A DNA stretch of 64,000 bases from Maea johnstoni (GCA_963942565.1 OZ012690.1:21156931-21220930); one strand, 5' to 3'; numbered from the stretch's first letter, positions 13,111 to 25,130 are shown. Program-made: numbers and translations. The notes: generated by a model not told the origin, from the sequence alone.

Positions 13111-13699
13111 AAGTTTCAATGAAGTATATGTCCATGCAGCAATATATCTTAACAAATATAACTAGCTTTGGAAATAAAAGAAGTCAATTTCAAGTGCGTT
13201 ATTGCTGGTGAGTCGTCCCGGCAGATCACCATCTCAGATGTTGACGAAACTTCCCTCATGTGTGCCGTTATGTTAAAGAAGATTGCATAAAAGCATTCAG
13301 TTCAAAATTCCAGACGGTTTCTGAGATAAATGAGGTTAAAGGCATAGGGGGGATAACTCATGTTTTCACTCATAAATCTAAATAGTGTATCGAACCATTT
13401 TCAGATACCCACAGTTTATGTAAAATTTTAGGTGCAAAACCATTATTTGCTACTATGACTGATTGATACCTGGGAAATCACAATATTAAATCATATTTTA
13501 CATACTAGTATCCCTTTTTAGTCCCGCACAGAAAGCTGGATTTTGGGCTGAACCTTTTTTTTTAGATATAGTTTTTTTTTCAATTGATTTTGGTAGCCAC
13601 GGGTACCCACTTTAAGAATCTGCCGTGTGCGGGCTGGCACCCTTGGGCAATTTGAGATATTGACCCATCCTTGCCACCCCCATGGTACATGAAATGGAC

Positions 13700-14815
13700 A
13701 AATTGGGCTTTCTCCGGTTTTGGTTGATCCAGATATTGAAATTTAAGAGACCTACAGACCCATAAAGTTACATAGGCTCAATTTAGATAGCAAATATATA
13801 TATGTTTGTATTTGAACATCCATAGGTACCTTTATTGCTGAGAACAGGGGTCAAGAAGTAGGTCATTTAGTTAGTATATACCAATTTTCGCGTGTATTTT
13901 GCTAATATTTGAGCATCATTAAATCACAATAAAAGAGTCCACCACTATTCTAATTCTAAATATGACTTATTCAGGTAGCAAATAAATTGACATTTGTAGT
14001 TAACCAACGTTAGGTGCCCGCTATGCTGAGAACAGGGGTCAAAAGGTAGGTCACTTAGCTAAAATGTACGATTTTCACCTGCATTTTGAACAGCATTATA
14101 TCGACTTATCTAAAAGCTTCATTATTCTTGTTCTAAATAGTGACTTATTTAGGTAGAAAATATATTAATATTTGTACTTGGACAACTGTAGGTACCCGTA
14201 CTGCTAAGAACAGGGGTCAAGAATTAGGCCACTTAGCTAAAATGACGATTGTCGCATGCATTTTGCTCTTTTTTGAACAGCGTTACATTGACTTATATAT
14301 ACTTTTCACTATTTTCGTTCTAAATATGACTTATTTAGGTAGCAAATAAATTGACGATTATAGGTGGACAACTGTAGGTACCCGCACTGCTAAGAACAGG
14401 GGTCAGAAATTTTCGCTTCCATTTTGCTCTTTTTTGGAAAACATTACATTGACTTATATAAAACTATCACTACTCTAGTTTCAAATATGACTTCTTGATT
14501 AAGAAAATAAATTGATATATTTATAGTTGATCAACTGTAGGTACCCGCACTGCTTAGAACAGAGGTCAGCAAGTAGGTCACTCAAGCTAAAATGTATGAT
14601 ATTCGCCAGCATTTTGCTCTTTTTTAAACAGCATATCATCGACTTTTATAAGACTTTCACTATTCTAGTTCCAAATCTTACTCATTTGGGTAGCAAATAA
14701 ATTGATAATTATATTTGGACAATGGTAGGTACCTGCACTGCTTGGAACAGTGGTCAGAAAGTAGGCGACAGCTGAAATGTATGAATTTTGCTTGCTTTTT
14801 ACTATTTTTTTAGAT
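13700..14815 (+). repeat. 180-bp tandem repeat, left arm of foldback element
   Basis: Six diverged units, marked by GAACAGGGGTCA near 13845, 14030, 14210, 14395, 14560 and 14745. Units also share GACTTATTTAGGTAGCAAAT and GCATTTTGCTCTTTTTT. Inverted counterparts lie at 15540-15910 and 17600-18200. Confidence 0.75.
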
Positions 14816-15077
14816 AACTCTTTGTACTTGCACTAGTTGCATTGTGTGGGAAAATTATGTTTATTGTCACCTTTTCCACCATACAAAAGATAAGTCCTGA
14901 CTGCTCTGTTATAAATGGTGGAGAACAATAATATCTTCAAGTCAATAGTAACTTTCTCACATGCCCCAAATAGGATTCATAAAAAGTAACCTTCAGAGTG
15001 TGTGGACATCTTTTGATGTGATTGATTTTGGCCTATAGGGAAAGCTATGCAGACAGGGATAGCTACATGTACATTAC

Positions 15078-15347
15078 AGACATCAAATTCCTGCACCAGT
15101 CGACCGGACGTCTCCTAGTGCCTGGTTGTACAGACACCTATGGATAACATCATTTTTAACGTCATAAAAATAAGCTAATCACATCAATGGCACCCATGTA
15201 GCTTGCGAATCAAAGCTATGTTGAGTTGTTAGGTCATCCATGCATCCGTGCCCAGGAAACTGGATGGCAATCAGACGTGCGGTTATGTATTATGCCTGTG
15301 CTCCCACACAGTTAGTACAGGAATTAAATGTCGGCACTGTACTGTAT
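15078..15347. mobile_element. CAGTGC-family MITE, copy 3, in the foldback spacer
   Basis: Full-length copy (AAATTCCTGCACCAGTCGAC to GGAATTAAATGTCGGCACTG) within the unpaired centre of the foldback element, so it is younger than that element or was carried inside it. Confidence 0.7.
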
Positions 15348-15906
15348 GCAGTATGTCTGATGCGTCTATGCTGAATGTGTATTGATATGGTTTACATATT
15401 TTGGAAACTAGTGGTGTCCTACTAACCATATAAATTCATTAGTTTCATATCATAAATGAGTCACAACTAGAACTAGATGGTTTCTTATATGTTGATGCAA
15501 TGCTGTTCAAATGAGAGTATAAGTGAAAATCGAACATTTTACATGAGTGACCTTTTTCTGACCCCTGTTCCCAGCAGTGCAGGTACCTAAAGTTTTCCAA
15601 CTACAATCGTCAATTTATTTGCTTACCAAATGAGTAATATCTAGAACTAGAGTCATGAAAGTTTTATAAAAGTCGATTTAATGCTGTTCAAAAAAGAGCA
15701 AAATGCAGGCAAAAATTGTACTTGGCTAATAGTGACCATCTTTCTGACCTCTGTTCTCAGCAGTACGGGTACCTAGAGTTGTCCAACTACAAATATTACT
15801 TTATTTGCTTCCAAAATAAGTCATATTTAAAACTAGAATAGTAAAAAGTAGTCAATGTAATGCTGTTCAAAAAGAGCAAAATTCGGGCAACAAGTGTTCA
15901 TTTTAG

Positions 15907-17597
15907 TTAAGGGGGCTCGGGACCTTCGTTCTTTAATTGAGACTTCCATGTAAAGATTGACCAATATCTTGGTCATTGTACAAGAAAACCCCAATAAACT
16001 ATATATTTTATGAAAGCTGAGAATCTGGAGAGGTCAAATATCCTAAACATGTTTTATGATACCATCACAGTTCCCTGGGGGTGGGGCCTAAAGACAGTGA
16101 TGCGGATTTCTAATACATATGTTTTTGCAAAGTACCTCCTGGCTTCAATAAAGGTTTAACACAGTTGATATTTATATATCATATAGAAAACATCTTTGAG
16201 CAAATTCTACTTTTTCATTTTTTTAAATTTTTGTTCCTAAAGGAATTTACAGCAAGTTAAAGTTGTGATCAATATTTTTTTTGTTGAATCTTACCTTTCT
16301 TCATTTTTGAAGTTGAATTAAGAAACAACTAGAGCAGATATTTAAAAAATGAAAAACTAGAATCTGCCTAAGGATGTTTTTGGTCATGTATTAAAATCTC
16401 AGCATTCTAAGATCAATATTGAATGAATGGGGGCCTTTTAAAAATGAGAAGTATGGTGATTTCAGAAAGCCTTCAAACCAGCTGTTAAAGCCAGCCCTGC
16501 ATATCCTACAGCCTATTATGATGTTCTGCCCCTTTATGCAACTTTTAAGGATAATTTGGAATAAGAATATGATTTCCATGTATTGGTAGAATAGTTTGAA
16601 TGTTTGATAGTTCACTTGGTACCTCAATTACTGGAATAAAAAGGGATTTTAGCAACTATTTGGAGGTTTCTACTGGTAGAGGCTAGACCCCCTAGTGAGC
16701 ACTCCTCCCCCCAGCTGATAAGGAAAGATAAGAGACTATTACTGACTGCTAATTGCATATTGGCTGTCTGGCAGTGAATCCGCTCCATAACAAGTACTCA
16801 GAGTCTGCATCTTCAATTGCTATGCCACTGTCATCTGAACTAGTGCTCAGCAGTCTAAGCTTTCTATAACTTGCACTATGAATGGTTAGTGAATTCTCAG
16901 ATTCCTCTTCCTCTAATGTATCCAAATCTTCTGGTACAGAAGATTTTTCATGCCATTCAAACCCCCTCTGTCTCTTCCTTTTGGATCTATTTCCCATTGT
17001 AAGAATACATTAAGACTCTGCACTGTCCAGGGATCAGCATCTAAATGTTCTCTCCTAACCATACAGGAAACCCTCTTCACCTAGGTAAGATATCCCAAAC
17101 ATCCTGCCAATCACACACCAGAATATATCTGGAGCATTTGATTGGTTTTACCTGAACTGTCTGACCTTCACCTGTAAAGCAAGACAGCTGATGCACAAGA
17201 ATTACACCTTTTATTCAATACCCTAATTGCAATGCAATCATTGCTCAGTGCCTGTTTCCTGGGTAGCAGGATACTCCCATTTGATACAATACACATTGTG
17301 GTCCTGGCCAGGAACTGTAACCCCCAATTTACACCCATCAGCCAGTAAAGCACACTCCCAGGAGATCAGATAAGGAAAGGATATTAAGATCTTAGATAAA
17401 CATCCCAGCTGGGTGCCTGAGGATGTTCTCTCCTCTAGCAGTCAGCTTTTACAAAAGTCCTGTTTTTTGTCATTTGTAGATCTAGTAGAGAGTTCTAATT
17501 CCAAAGAATAAGTAGCAAACCTTTTCAGCTTTCACATATCAAAAAAACAAAAAAATGCCCTATTTAAAGGTGCGTAGGTCCCGTGCCCCCTTAAGTA
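15907..17597. mobile_element. 1.7-kb TTAA-flanked element nested in the foldback right arm
   Basis: TTAA is followed by GGGGGCTCGGGACCTTCG; at the other end, AGGTCCCGTGCCCCC is followed by TTAA. The insertion interrupts the 180-bp repeat arm, which resumes on the far side. TTAA duplications occur in piggyBac and Kolobok transposons. On the minus strand 16749-16997 encodes 82 residues (MGNRSKRKRQRGFEWH, then an acidic Ser-rich stretch) and 16391-16627 another 78; I recognise neither as a transposase domain. The element is non-autonomous or decayed. Confidence 0.7.
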
Positions 17598-18489
17598 ACT
17601 AACTTTCTGACCCCATTTCTCAGCGGTGCGGGCACCTACAGTTGTCCACCTTCAATTATCAATAAGTCATAAAAAGTAAGTCATATTTAGAACAAAAATA
17701 GTGAAAATTATATATAAGTCAATGTAATGCTGTTCAATAAGAAGCAAAATGCAGGCGAAAATCGTCATTTTAGCTAAGTGGCCTAATTCTTGACCCCTGT
17801 TCTTAGCAGTGCAGGTACCTACAGTTGTCCAAGTACAAATATTAATCTATTTTCTACCTAAATAAGTCATTATTTAGAACAAGAATAATGAAAGTTTTAG
17901 ATAAGTCAATATAATGCTGTTCAAAATGCAGGTGAAAATCGTACATTTTAGCTAAGTTACCTACTTTTTGACCTCTGTTCTCAGCATAGCGGGCACCAAA
18001 CGTTGGTCAACTACAAATGTCAATTTATTTACTACCTGAATAAGTCATATTTGGAATAAGAATAGTGCTGGACTTTTATTGTGATTTAATGATGCTCAAA
18101 TATTAGCAAAATACACGCGAAAATTGGTATATACTAACTAAATGACCTACTTCTTGACCCCTGTTCTCAGCAATAAAGGTACCTATGGATGTTCAAATAC
18201 AAACATATATATATTTGCTATCTAAATTGAGCTTATGTAACTTTATGGGTCTGTAGGTCTCTTAGATTTCAATATCTGGATCAACCAAAACCGGAGAAAG
18301 CCCAATTTGTCCATTTTATGTACCATGGGGGGTGGCAAAGATGGGTCAATATCTCAAATTGCCCAAGGGTGCCAGCCCGGCAACCAGCAGATTTTTAAAG
18401 TGGGTACCCCTGGCTACCAGAATCAATTGAAAAAAAATATATATCTAAAAAAAAAGGTTCAGCCCAAAATCCAGCTTTCTGTGCCAGAC

Positions 18490-20245
18490 TATTTGGTTAC
18501 TGAGATAAAGAGGTCCAAAAAATATTATTTTCGTTCACTTTCATTTTTCTTCAGTTTTCAGATCACTTTTTCTTCTAAGCAATTCATATTGGATGAAATG
18601 TTTTACGTGATTTATATTGTCTATTCATGGCGGATTCTAGAAAAGTCAAGGTGTCTTTTTTAAAAAGTTCAGACTTGACAGTTTGCGGGCAAATGTTGGC
18701 CCAGATCAAATATAAGGCCTGTCTATAAATTTAGTAATACTTTCACACCAGTAGGGTTAAACTCACTCAGTACACAAGCAATTAACAAACTATGTTGTTG
18801 ATTAACTTGTTTGATAGATAAGTTGTTTTTGTGATAAAATGGTCTAAAATTAAGTTTTTGTTCATTTTTGTTGATATTTTTTATATCTTTCAGGGCACTT
18901 GTTGTACTTCCTAATTTTCTTTCTTGATTTATACTTTTTACTTGTAAAAAGTTTCAAGTGTTTGAAAATAAGTCGAAATTTTGGTAACCTGCTTTCTAAA
19001 TATAGGCCCAGATCAAAATGTGCCTATAATTATTGCCCTTGTTCTAATTGGTCAATTTCACCATGTAGTGAAATGCCCACTGCCATCACAATATAATATG
19101 TAAAATGTACTAATATAGGCTGTTAACATGTTTAGAGCTCTTTTGTGGTATTTGTTCTCTTGTGTTTTGACAATTATGTCTCTTCTTGGTTGATTGGTCA
19201 CTTTGAAGTTATCTGTTGCAAAGTATGTAATGTTTATATTACAAAGATAATATTCACTATGGTTTTGTTCATTTTTTGTTAATATCTTGTATCATTCACG
19301 GCATCTGTTCTTTTTCCTTTTCTCTGAAAATCTTCCTTTGTTTTTGACAAATATCTTTTTTTAGTTGATTGGTCACTTCGAAGTCATACGTTGTAAAGTA
19401 TGTAATGTTGATATTACAAAGATGGTATTCACTATAATTTTAGTACATCAACACCCAGGAAATCAGATTCTGAAATCAATTTTGTTTTAACTACTAGTTA
19501 TTCAGACAAAATGAATCAATATTGGGGTTGTGTTTGAAACATTTTTGTAAGTCCTTTACAATGTTAACGGAGATGCATATTTCATGATGCAAAATATTTT
19601 TTTAAATTCATATTGTCTGATTAGAGGAGCTTTTAGGATTTAGGAAGAACAACAAGTGCCCTGAGAGATATAAGAAATATCAACAAAAATGAACAAAAAC
19701 CTAATTTTAGACCATTTCATCACAAAAACAACTTATTTATCAAAAAAGTTAATCAACAACATAGTTTGTTAATTGCTTGTGTACTGAGTGAGTTTAACCC
19801 TACTGGTGTGAAAGTATTACTAAATTTATACACGGGCCATGTAGTTGACCGATAGACCTGAAACAGTCACTATAATCAATTAGTTAAAGTAGTTTCTTAC
19901 ATGAAGAAATTGAGATCACAAAACAAAATTTGGTGTAGATGTAGCTAATGTAGGTTTAATTACCATATTTAATTATAAGCTGACGGTATAATTCACTGCA
20001 ATTCACTTAAATTAGCCCCAATTACTACAAATTTGATCTGGACCAACATTTGCCCGCAAACTGTCAAAATCTGAACTTTTTTAAAAAGACACCTTGACTT
20101 TTCTAGAATCCGCGATGAATAGACAATATAAATAGAAGTAGAACATTTCATCCAATATGAATTGCTTAGAAGAAAAAGTGATCTATAAACTGAAGAAAAA
20201 TGAAAATGAACCGAAATAATATTTTTTGGACCTCTTTATCTCAGT
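18490..20245. mobile_element. 1.76-kb palindromic element nested in the foldback right arm
   Basis: It starts TTTGGTTACTGAGATAAAGA and ends with the inverse, TCTTTATCTCAGTAACCAAA. The inverted arms are at least 440 bp (18490-18930 against about 19625-20245). The centre holds two direct copies of a 150-bp unit (around 19150-19300 and 19310-19440, each with TTGATTGGTCACTT). The left arm of the host foldback (near 13520) lacks this insertion, which shows it is nested. Confidence 0.7.
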
Positions 20246-20639
20246 AACCAAAAGGGATATGTAAAATATGATTTCATATTGTGATTTCCCAGGTATCAAT
20301 CAGTCATAGTAGCAAATAATGGTTTTGCACCTAAAATTTTACAAAAACTGTGGGTATCTGAAAATGGTTCAATACACTATTTAGATTCATGAGTGAAAAC
20401 ATGAGCTATACCCCCTATGCCTTTAACCTCACTTTTCTCAAAAACCGTCTGGAATTTTGAACTGAATGCTTTTATGCAATCTTCTTTAACATAAAGGCAC
20501 ACATGAGGGAAGTTTCGTCAAAATCTGAGGTGGTGATCTGCCGGGTCGACCCACCAGCAATAACGCACTTGAAATTGACTTCTTTTATTTCCAAAGCTAG
20601 TTATATTTGTTAAGATATATTGCTGCATGGATATATACT

Positions 20640-20946
20640 TCAGTGAAACTTATTACATTTGGTGTAAATTTTTTATTACATTTGTGGTTGATATTACATT
20701 TGGTGTAAATTTTTTATTACATTTGTGGTTGACTGTTCGTTTGGTCAGTTATTACATTTGGTGTAAATTTTTTATTACATTTGTGGTTGATATTACATTT
20801 GGTGTAATTTTTTTATTACATTTACGGTTGATATTACATTTGGTGTAAATTTTTTATTACATTTGTGGTTGGTATTACATTTGGTGTAGATTTTTTATTA
20901 CATTTGTGGTTGGTATTACATTTGGTGTAAGTTATTACATTTGGTG
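20640..20946 (-). repeat. right terminal minisatellite of foldback element
   Basis: ATTACATTTGGTGTAAATTT alternating with ATTACATTTGTGGTTG; the inverse of 12815-13110, with very similar unit order including the odd unit containing TTCGTTTGGTCAG. Confidence 0.85.
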
Positions 20947-21170
20947 TTGTTACATACGTCTGCCAGCGCCTGGTTGTACAAACACCCATGAAGAACAGAT
21001 CAAAATGATAAGCCAACACACCAATGACCCACGTAGCTTACGAATCAAAGTTATGTTCAGTTGGGAGGTCATCCATGCCCAGGAACCTGGGTGGCCATCG
21101 AACATGCAGTCGTGCATTATGCCCGGCTGCACAGGCATTTAATGCAGGAATTAAAGGTCGGCACTGTACC
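20947..21170. mobile_element. CAGTGC-family MITE, copy 4 (interrupted)
   Basis: It begins at the internal CGTCTGCCAGCGCCTGGTTG block immediately after the foldback element and runs to the normal end GGAATTAAAGGTCGGCACTG. The missing left half suggests the foldback element inserted into this copy. The sequence left of 12809 is not a clear match to the missing part. Confidence 0.6.
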
Positions 21171-21557
21171 TGTCTAACAACGATTTGACAGTTGATGTGA
21201 CGATCATTGAAATTCCAAAATTCACGATAGGACGTCCGTCTCGTCGATACGACAGTTAAGGCCAAAAAAGTTATGTTTGTGGTTACCCTACCGACCCTGT
21301 TTTGACCCCCCTACCGTTAAGTTGTTTAAGCTTTTTTTGGTCTTAATGCCCGAAAACAAAAGAACTGCAGGTTCACAAGGAACTTGTTTTAAATCGTACA
21401 GTACTAAAAGGACTATGTGTTTAACTCATGTTAGCCCAACAATGAAACATATAATCATACATGCACAATACAACCTAACTGAATATCTATATATTGGCGC
21501 AAGTGGATTAAAGTAAACCCCCGTCGACCCTTTTTGTGAAATCGATGTCAACTCCAT

Positions 21558-21653
21558 CGACCCTTGTAGGACAGCGTCTATGCTTTCGTCGACCCTTGTA
21601 GGGCAGCGTCTATGCTTTCGTCGACCCTTGTAGGACAGCGTCTATGCTTCTGT
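21558..21653 (+). repeat. 32-bp tandem repeat, three units
   Basis: Units begin CGACCCTTGTAGGACAGCGT at 21558, 21590 and 21622 and are almost identical. They lie in the hairpin-rich element. Confidence 0.9.
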
Positions 21654-21859
21654 CGACGCATGCAGGCAAGGGTCGAGGACCATCGACCACGTCTCAGATG
21701 GGTCGATGGCCATCATAGACGCTTGTCAGTCATGGGTCTATGACTCTAGCTCATCGACCATAAGCGTCGATGAGTGAAAGTAAACCCCCACCGACGCTTG
21801 CATGCATGGGTCTACGTAGTCAACGACCCTTGTCCGTCAACGGTCTAGCAGGAAACTTG

Positions 21860-22806
21860 CTGCCATCGACCCTTGTTGGTCAAGGGTCGTTGTAATTTGA
21901 AAACCTCAAACAAGAAATCTCTCTCACATCGACCCATGTTGGACATGGGTCGATGCACTTTACTAGAACAGGAAGTTGAGTGTCACCATGTAGGCAGATG
22001 TCTGTAATGAATATTCTGTCATAGTCAGACATTTATCCAATGTTCTGTTCTCCATATGTATTTTAGATTTTTCTTCCAGCTCTTTCTTTCTGACTTGCTT
22101 ATTTATTTATTCTCTACACATTTCTTTTTTTCTCTCCCGTATTGTGTATTTATTTTTGCATCCTCTCTCTCAGTTTTTGAAGTTTACTTCTTTGTCTAAC
22201 CTAGTCATTTGCTACAGAGCCATCAGGTAAGGTTATTTGTTGTTCAAACCACTAACCTGGGATGCCACCAGGGGGGTCAATATATTTTATCAAACATAAC
22301 ATGGGTTTAAAAATAATGCATGTTTCTAGCCCCTGCCCTTGATATGGTGGTGGGAAAGGGGGATGAACAAAAGCAGTGATGGGATCTCATTCTAACGAAC
22401 GAGATTGCTGTCACACACACCGAAGGTCTGTTCAATTTTTTTTTCTTGTCAAAAAACTTAGTTGTTTTTAAGGCAGGTTTTAATCCCCGTTAAAATGATT
22501 AACTACAGAAGAAATCAAATAACGTATTGTGTTACTGCTCCATCCTACAGACATTTGCCTGATCATACACACCTTTTGTTTTGGGATGTATTTTATGTAC
22601 ATATTTTAGTTCAAAAATGTTTTTCCAGTGTATTTTCTAAGCTCTGTTTGCCTTGTGCCCATAGACCCATGTGCGCAATGGGTCTATGAGGCTGACAAAG
22701 TTCATAGACCCATGTCCAACATGGGTCTATGAGGCTCCCTTAGTACATAGACCCATGTGCGCAAACGGTCTATGAGCCATAGACCCTTGCAGGCATGGGT
22801 CTATGA
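21860..22806. repeat. array of short GACCC/GGGTC hairpins
   Basis: Perfect or near-perfect stems include CATCGACCCATGT/ACATGGGTCGATG (about 21930), GACCCTTG/CAAGGGTC (about 21870), TCATAGACCCATGT/CATGGGTCTATGA (about 22703) and similar ones near 22657, 22746 and 22777. Two stem types occur, ATCGACCC and ATAGACCC, with 4-8-nt loops. Confidence 0.8.
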
Positions 22807-23071
22807 AACGAAGGGGTTTACTTTCCCACTTTTGCTATATTGGCACTTCTTATTAAAATACCTGGCAATCAGCAAAAAAAAAAAGAAAAAAAAGCCTATC
22901 GACCGACCCTTCTTTGGGGGTCATGTAACCAGAAACACAACATTTATTTTTTTGGCCTTACAAGTAATGAAATACGAGCAAAGTCGGTTACTAATCAATG
23001 TTTTAAGGCGTCCATACGGGGGGGGGGGGCATTTGCTAGAAAGATGCAATCTTGTCCTTCCAGGTTAGGGT

Positions 23072-23275
23072 TTAACCCTTAAGCTGCTGGGGGCTAATTT
23101 TGCCAGTACGAAATTATGCGACAGAACCGAAACCCTGGCAAATGGCTACTTATCTGATAGTACTCAGTGAAAGCTTTCCAAAGAATACCAACATGACAGG
23201 GTCTAGTTTTGTTTTTTAAATTTATTTTAAATTTTTGTGCCTCGAAGAAGGTAGCCTTAGCATCAAAGGGGATAA
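23072..23275 (+). mobile_element. piggyBac-like MITE, copy 4
   Basis: The left end TTTAACCCTTAAGCTGCTGG is intact; the right end is worn (GCATCAAAGGGGAT). It directly follows the hairpin-rich element. Confidence 0.65.
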
Positions 23276-23306
23276 GGCAATGGTGCGTATTCTGAATATA
23301 CGCACT

Positions 23307-23347
23307 TCTACAGAAGGTGCTTAGAATTTCAAAGCACCTTCTGTAGA
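23307..23347 (+). other. perfect 16-bp hairpin
   Basis: TCTACAGAAGGTGCTT pairs perfectly with AAGCACCTTCTGTAGA around a 9-nt loop. Nothing nearby explains it; it could be the core of a small palindromic repeat. Confidence 0.6.
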
Positions 23348-23715
23348 GATCGCTAATACTTAGACACTGAACGCATCACGAACCAGTTTTTCAGTCGAAT
23401 TTCCTGCCGTCTTCTACTACGAAATAAAAAACAAGGTGGGTCAGTTAGTATGGCCAATTTTTTGTTTAAAAAAATGGGAGGGCTATTTCTGGATTTTCAA
23501 AATTAATTTTCTTGCTATATAAAAAAGGTAAGATAAAATCGACAACCTTCTCTGGGCTGTGCTATGGTGAGCGACAAGATCTGCTATACATAGGAGTATA
23601 TCCAAAGTATAATGTTCATTGCAATTTGTAACTTTTTAGTAGAGCATCACACAATTGGACTTCAAGCATCCTGTGTTTGCGACTAATATTGATCACCAGT
23701 ATGGGTTTTTAAATA

Positions 23716-23961
23716 CAGTGCCGACATCTATTTCTTGCACTAAATGTGTGGGCTGGCTGAGCATAATACACAACCACATGTCTGATTTACACCCAGGGCA
23801 TGGATGACTTCACAACTGAACGTAACTTTGATTTGCAAGTACGTGGGCCTTGCGATGTGTTCGCTTATCTTTTATATGCTCTTTACAAATTTTCGTCAAC
23901 TCCGGGACTGGCAGACGTCAGATAGACTGGTGCAGGAATCAACAGTCTCTACTGTAATTTG
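23716..23961 (-). mobile_element. CAGTGC-family MITE, copy 5
   Basis: Reverse orientation, worn: CAGTGCCGACATCTATTTCT at the left, GTGCAGGAATCAACAGTC at the right, with the ACTTTGATTTGC and GGCAGACGTC blocks between them. Confidence 0.6.
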
Positions 23962-24282
23962 GGATCAGCAAAACAAAGGGAGTACACGTATAAAGTCCTG
24001 CATCCATTCCAAACAATCAACGAATATACCTAAATGGTCCTCCGCACCCAAGAATTGATGGGCGTGCATTTCCTCTGGCCAATGCATTGAAGAACGATTT
24101 TGAACGTTCTATATTAGGATTTTATTTGAAATGGACTGTCTATTTTTTTAAAGTTGCAAACGCCTAGACCAGAGAAAAACTATCTTCGTCCTTGGCTTTT
24201 GGTTGCTTCAGAAATGAGGCGCAACTGTTCTTGACCAAACAAAAATATATGCATAGTATAAACAAACAATATCATAGGATTG

Positions 24283-24417
24283 TTCAGTGCTGACATTTAA
24301 TTCCTGCATTAAATGCGTGGGCTGCCCGGGCATAATACCTGTGGGTCTTTGTACATCCACACACTGGCAGACGTGCGGTCGACTGGTGCCGGAATTAATT
24401 GCGTGTACTGTATGTCA
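24283..24417 (-). mobile_element. CAGTGC-family MITE, copy 6 (internally deleted)
   Basis: Both termini are present (CAGTGCTGACATTTAATTCC; GGAATTAATTGCGTGTACTG) but the body is about half the usual length. Confidence 0.6.
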
Positions 24418-24419
24418 CT

Positions 24420-25041
24420 TGGAAAAATCACAATGAAACGGAATGATTTTATGTAACAATTTTTATTGAGCGCCACACCACCAACATACTTTGAGTATAC
24501 AGAGTCGTTATATGGGCAGGAAATGTACACAGGAAAGACAGTGTTGGACATCATTAGACATAAAATCTTATCACATATGCAATTAAAATAACGGCTTAAC
24601 TACAGTGAGAGTGGTAGACGATATACCAGAAAATAGAGAGGAAAATAAGCATATGTCTGTCAGCCCGGCTCACTCACCACTTTCAAATCTTATACTAGAA
24701 AAACTCTATGAAAATATAGTCATCATTGGCCCTATGAGGCCAGGCAAGTTTGGATGAGTTCAAATGGAAAACTCACAACCCTTTCATGAAAACATTTTCT
24801 TTTCTTAAAGGGAGCTCTCTTGTTTAGTGGGTACTATAGCATGTATGTATAGTAGACAGATAAGGAGACACAAACGTTTCTAGGTCGCTTTTTCCCCCAT
24901 GACCTGAAATGGTTGACTTTGACTGAGTGGGAGAGCTTCCTACATAATCCTTAGTGCCCAAGCTATCATTATAGGTATCATCACAGATATCTATTTCAAG
25001 AGGAGCTTTGTGAAGGTCAAGGATTATTGCATGACGTGTAC

Positions 25042-25044
<3 letters not shown>
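24420..25044. other. no feature recognised
   Basis: Unique-looking AT-rich sequence between a short MITE and an AT microsatellite. A minus-strand frame at 24440-24554 looks mildly coding but matches nothing I know. Confidence 0.4.

Positions 25045-25130
<86 letters not shown>
25045..25130. repeat. (AT)n microsatellite
   Basis: About 85 nt of AT followed by a short (AC)n run. Reading frames through it are spurious. Confidence 0.95.

Larger units (their letters stand above)
12809..20946. mobile_element. 8.1-kb foldback element with minisatellite ends
   Basis: The two arms are inverted copies. The outermost 18 bp, TGTAACAACACCAAATGT, occur directly at the left and inverted at the right. Each outer arm is an array of about 36-bp units (ACACCAAATGTAAT alternating with CCACAAATGTAAT; 12815-13110 and 20640-20946), then about 550 bp of matching single-copy arm (13130-13700 against 18230-18490 plus 20245-20640), then about six units of a 180-bp tandem repeat containing GAACAGGGGTCA. 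A spacer of about 600 bp (14830-15440) joins them. TACGTC flanks both ends, a possible 6-bp target duplication. No transposase frame is seen, so it looks non-autonomous. The right arm is lengthened by two nested elements. Superfamily unknown. Confidence 0.7.
21256..22964. mobile_element. 1.7-kb non-coding element packed with short hairpins
   Basis: TIRs: AAGGCCAAAAAAGTTATGTT at the left and its diverged inverse, ending TTTTTTTGGCCTTA, at the right; both arms continue through GGTTAC and a GACCGACCC block. The same AGGCC-plus-A-run end is seen in the shorter MITEs at 46686, 47838, 49688, 53857 and 60802. The interior has no credible gene but many self-complementary GACCC motifs. Confidence 0.65.

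Noticed and set aside
12684-13135. Frames rich in TKCNTNHKCNKK on both strands, and their counterpart at 20627-21019
   Set aside because: They are translations of the 36-bp terminal minisatellite of the foldback element.
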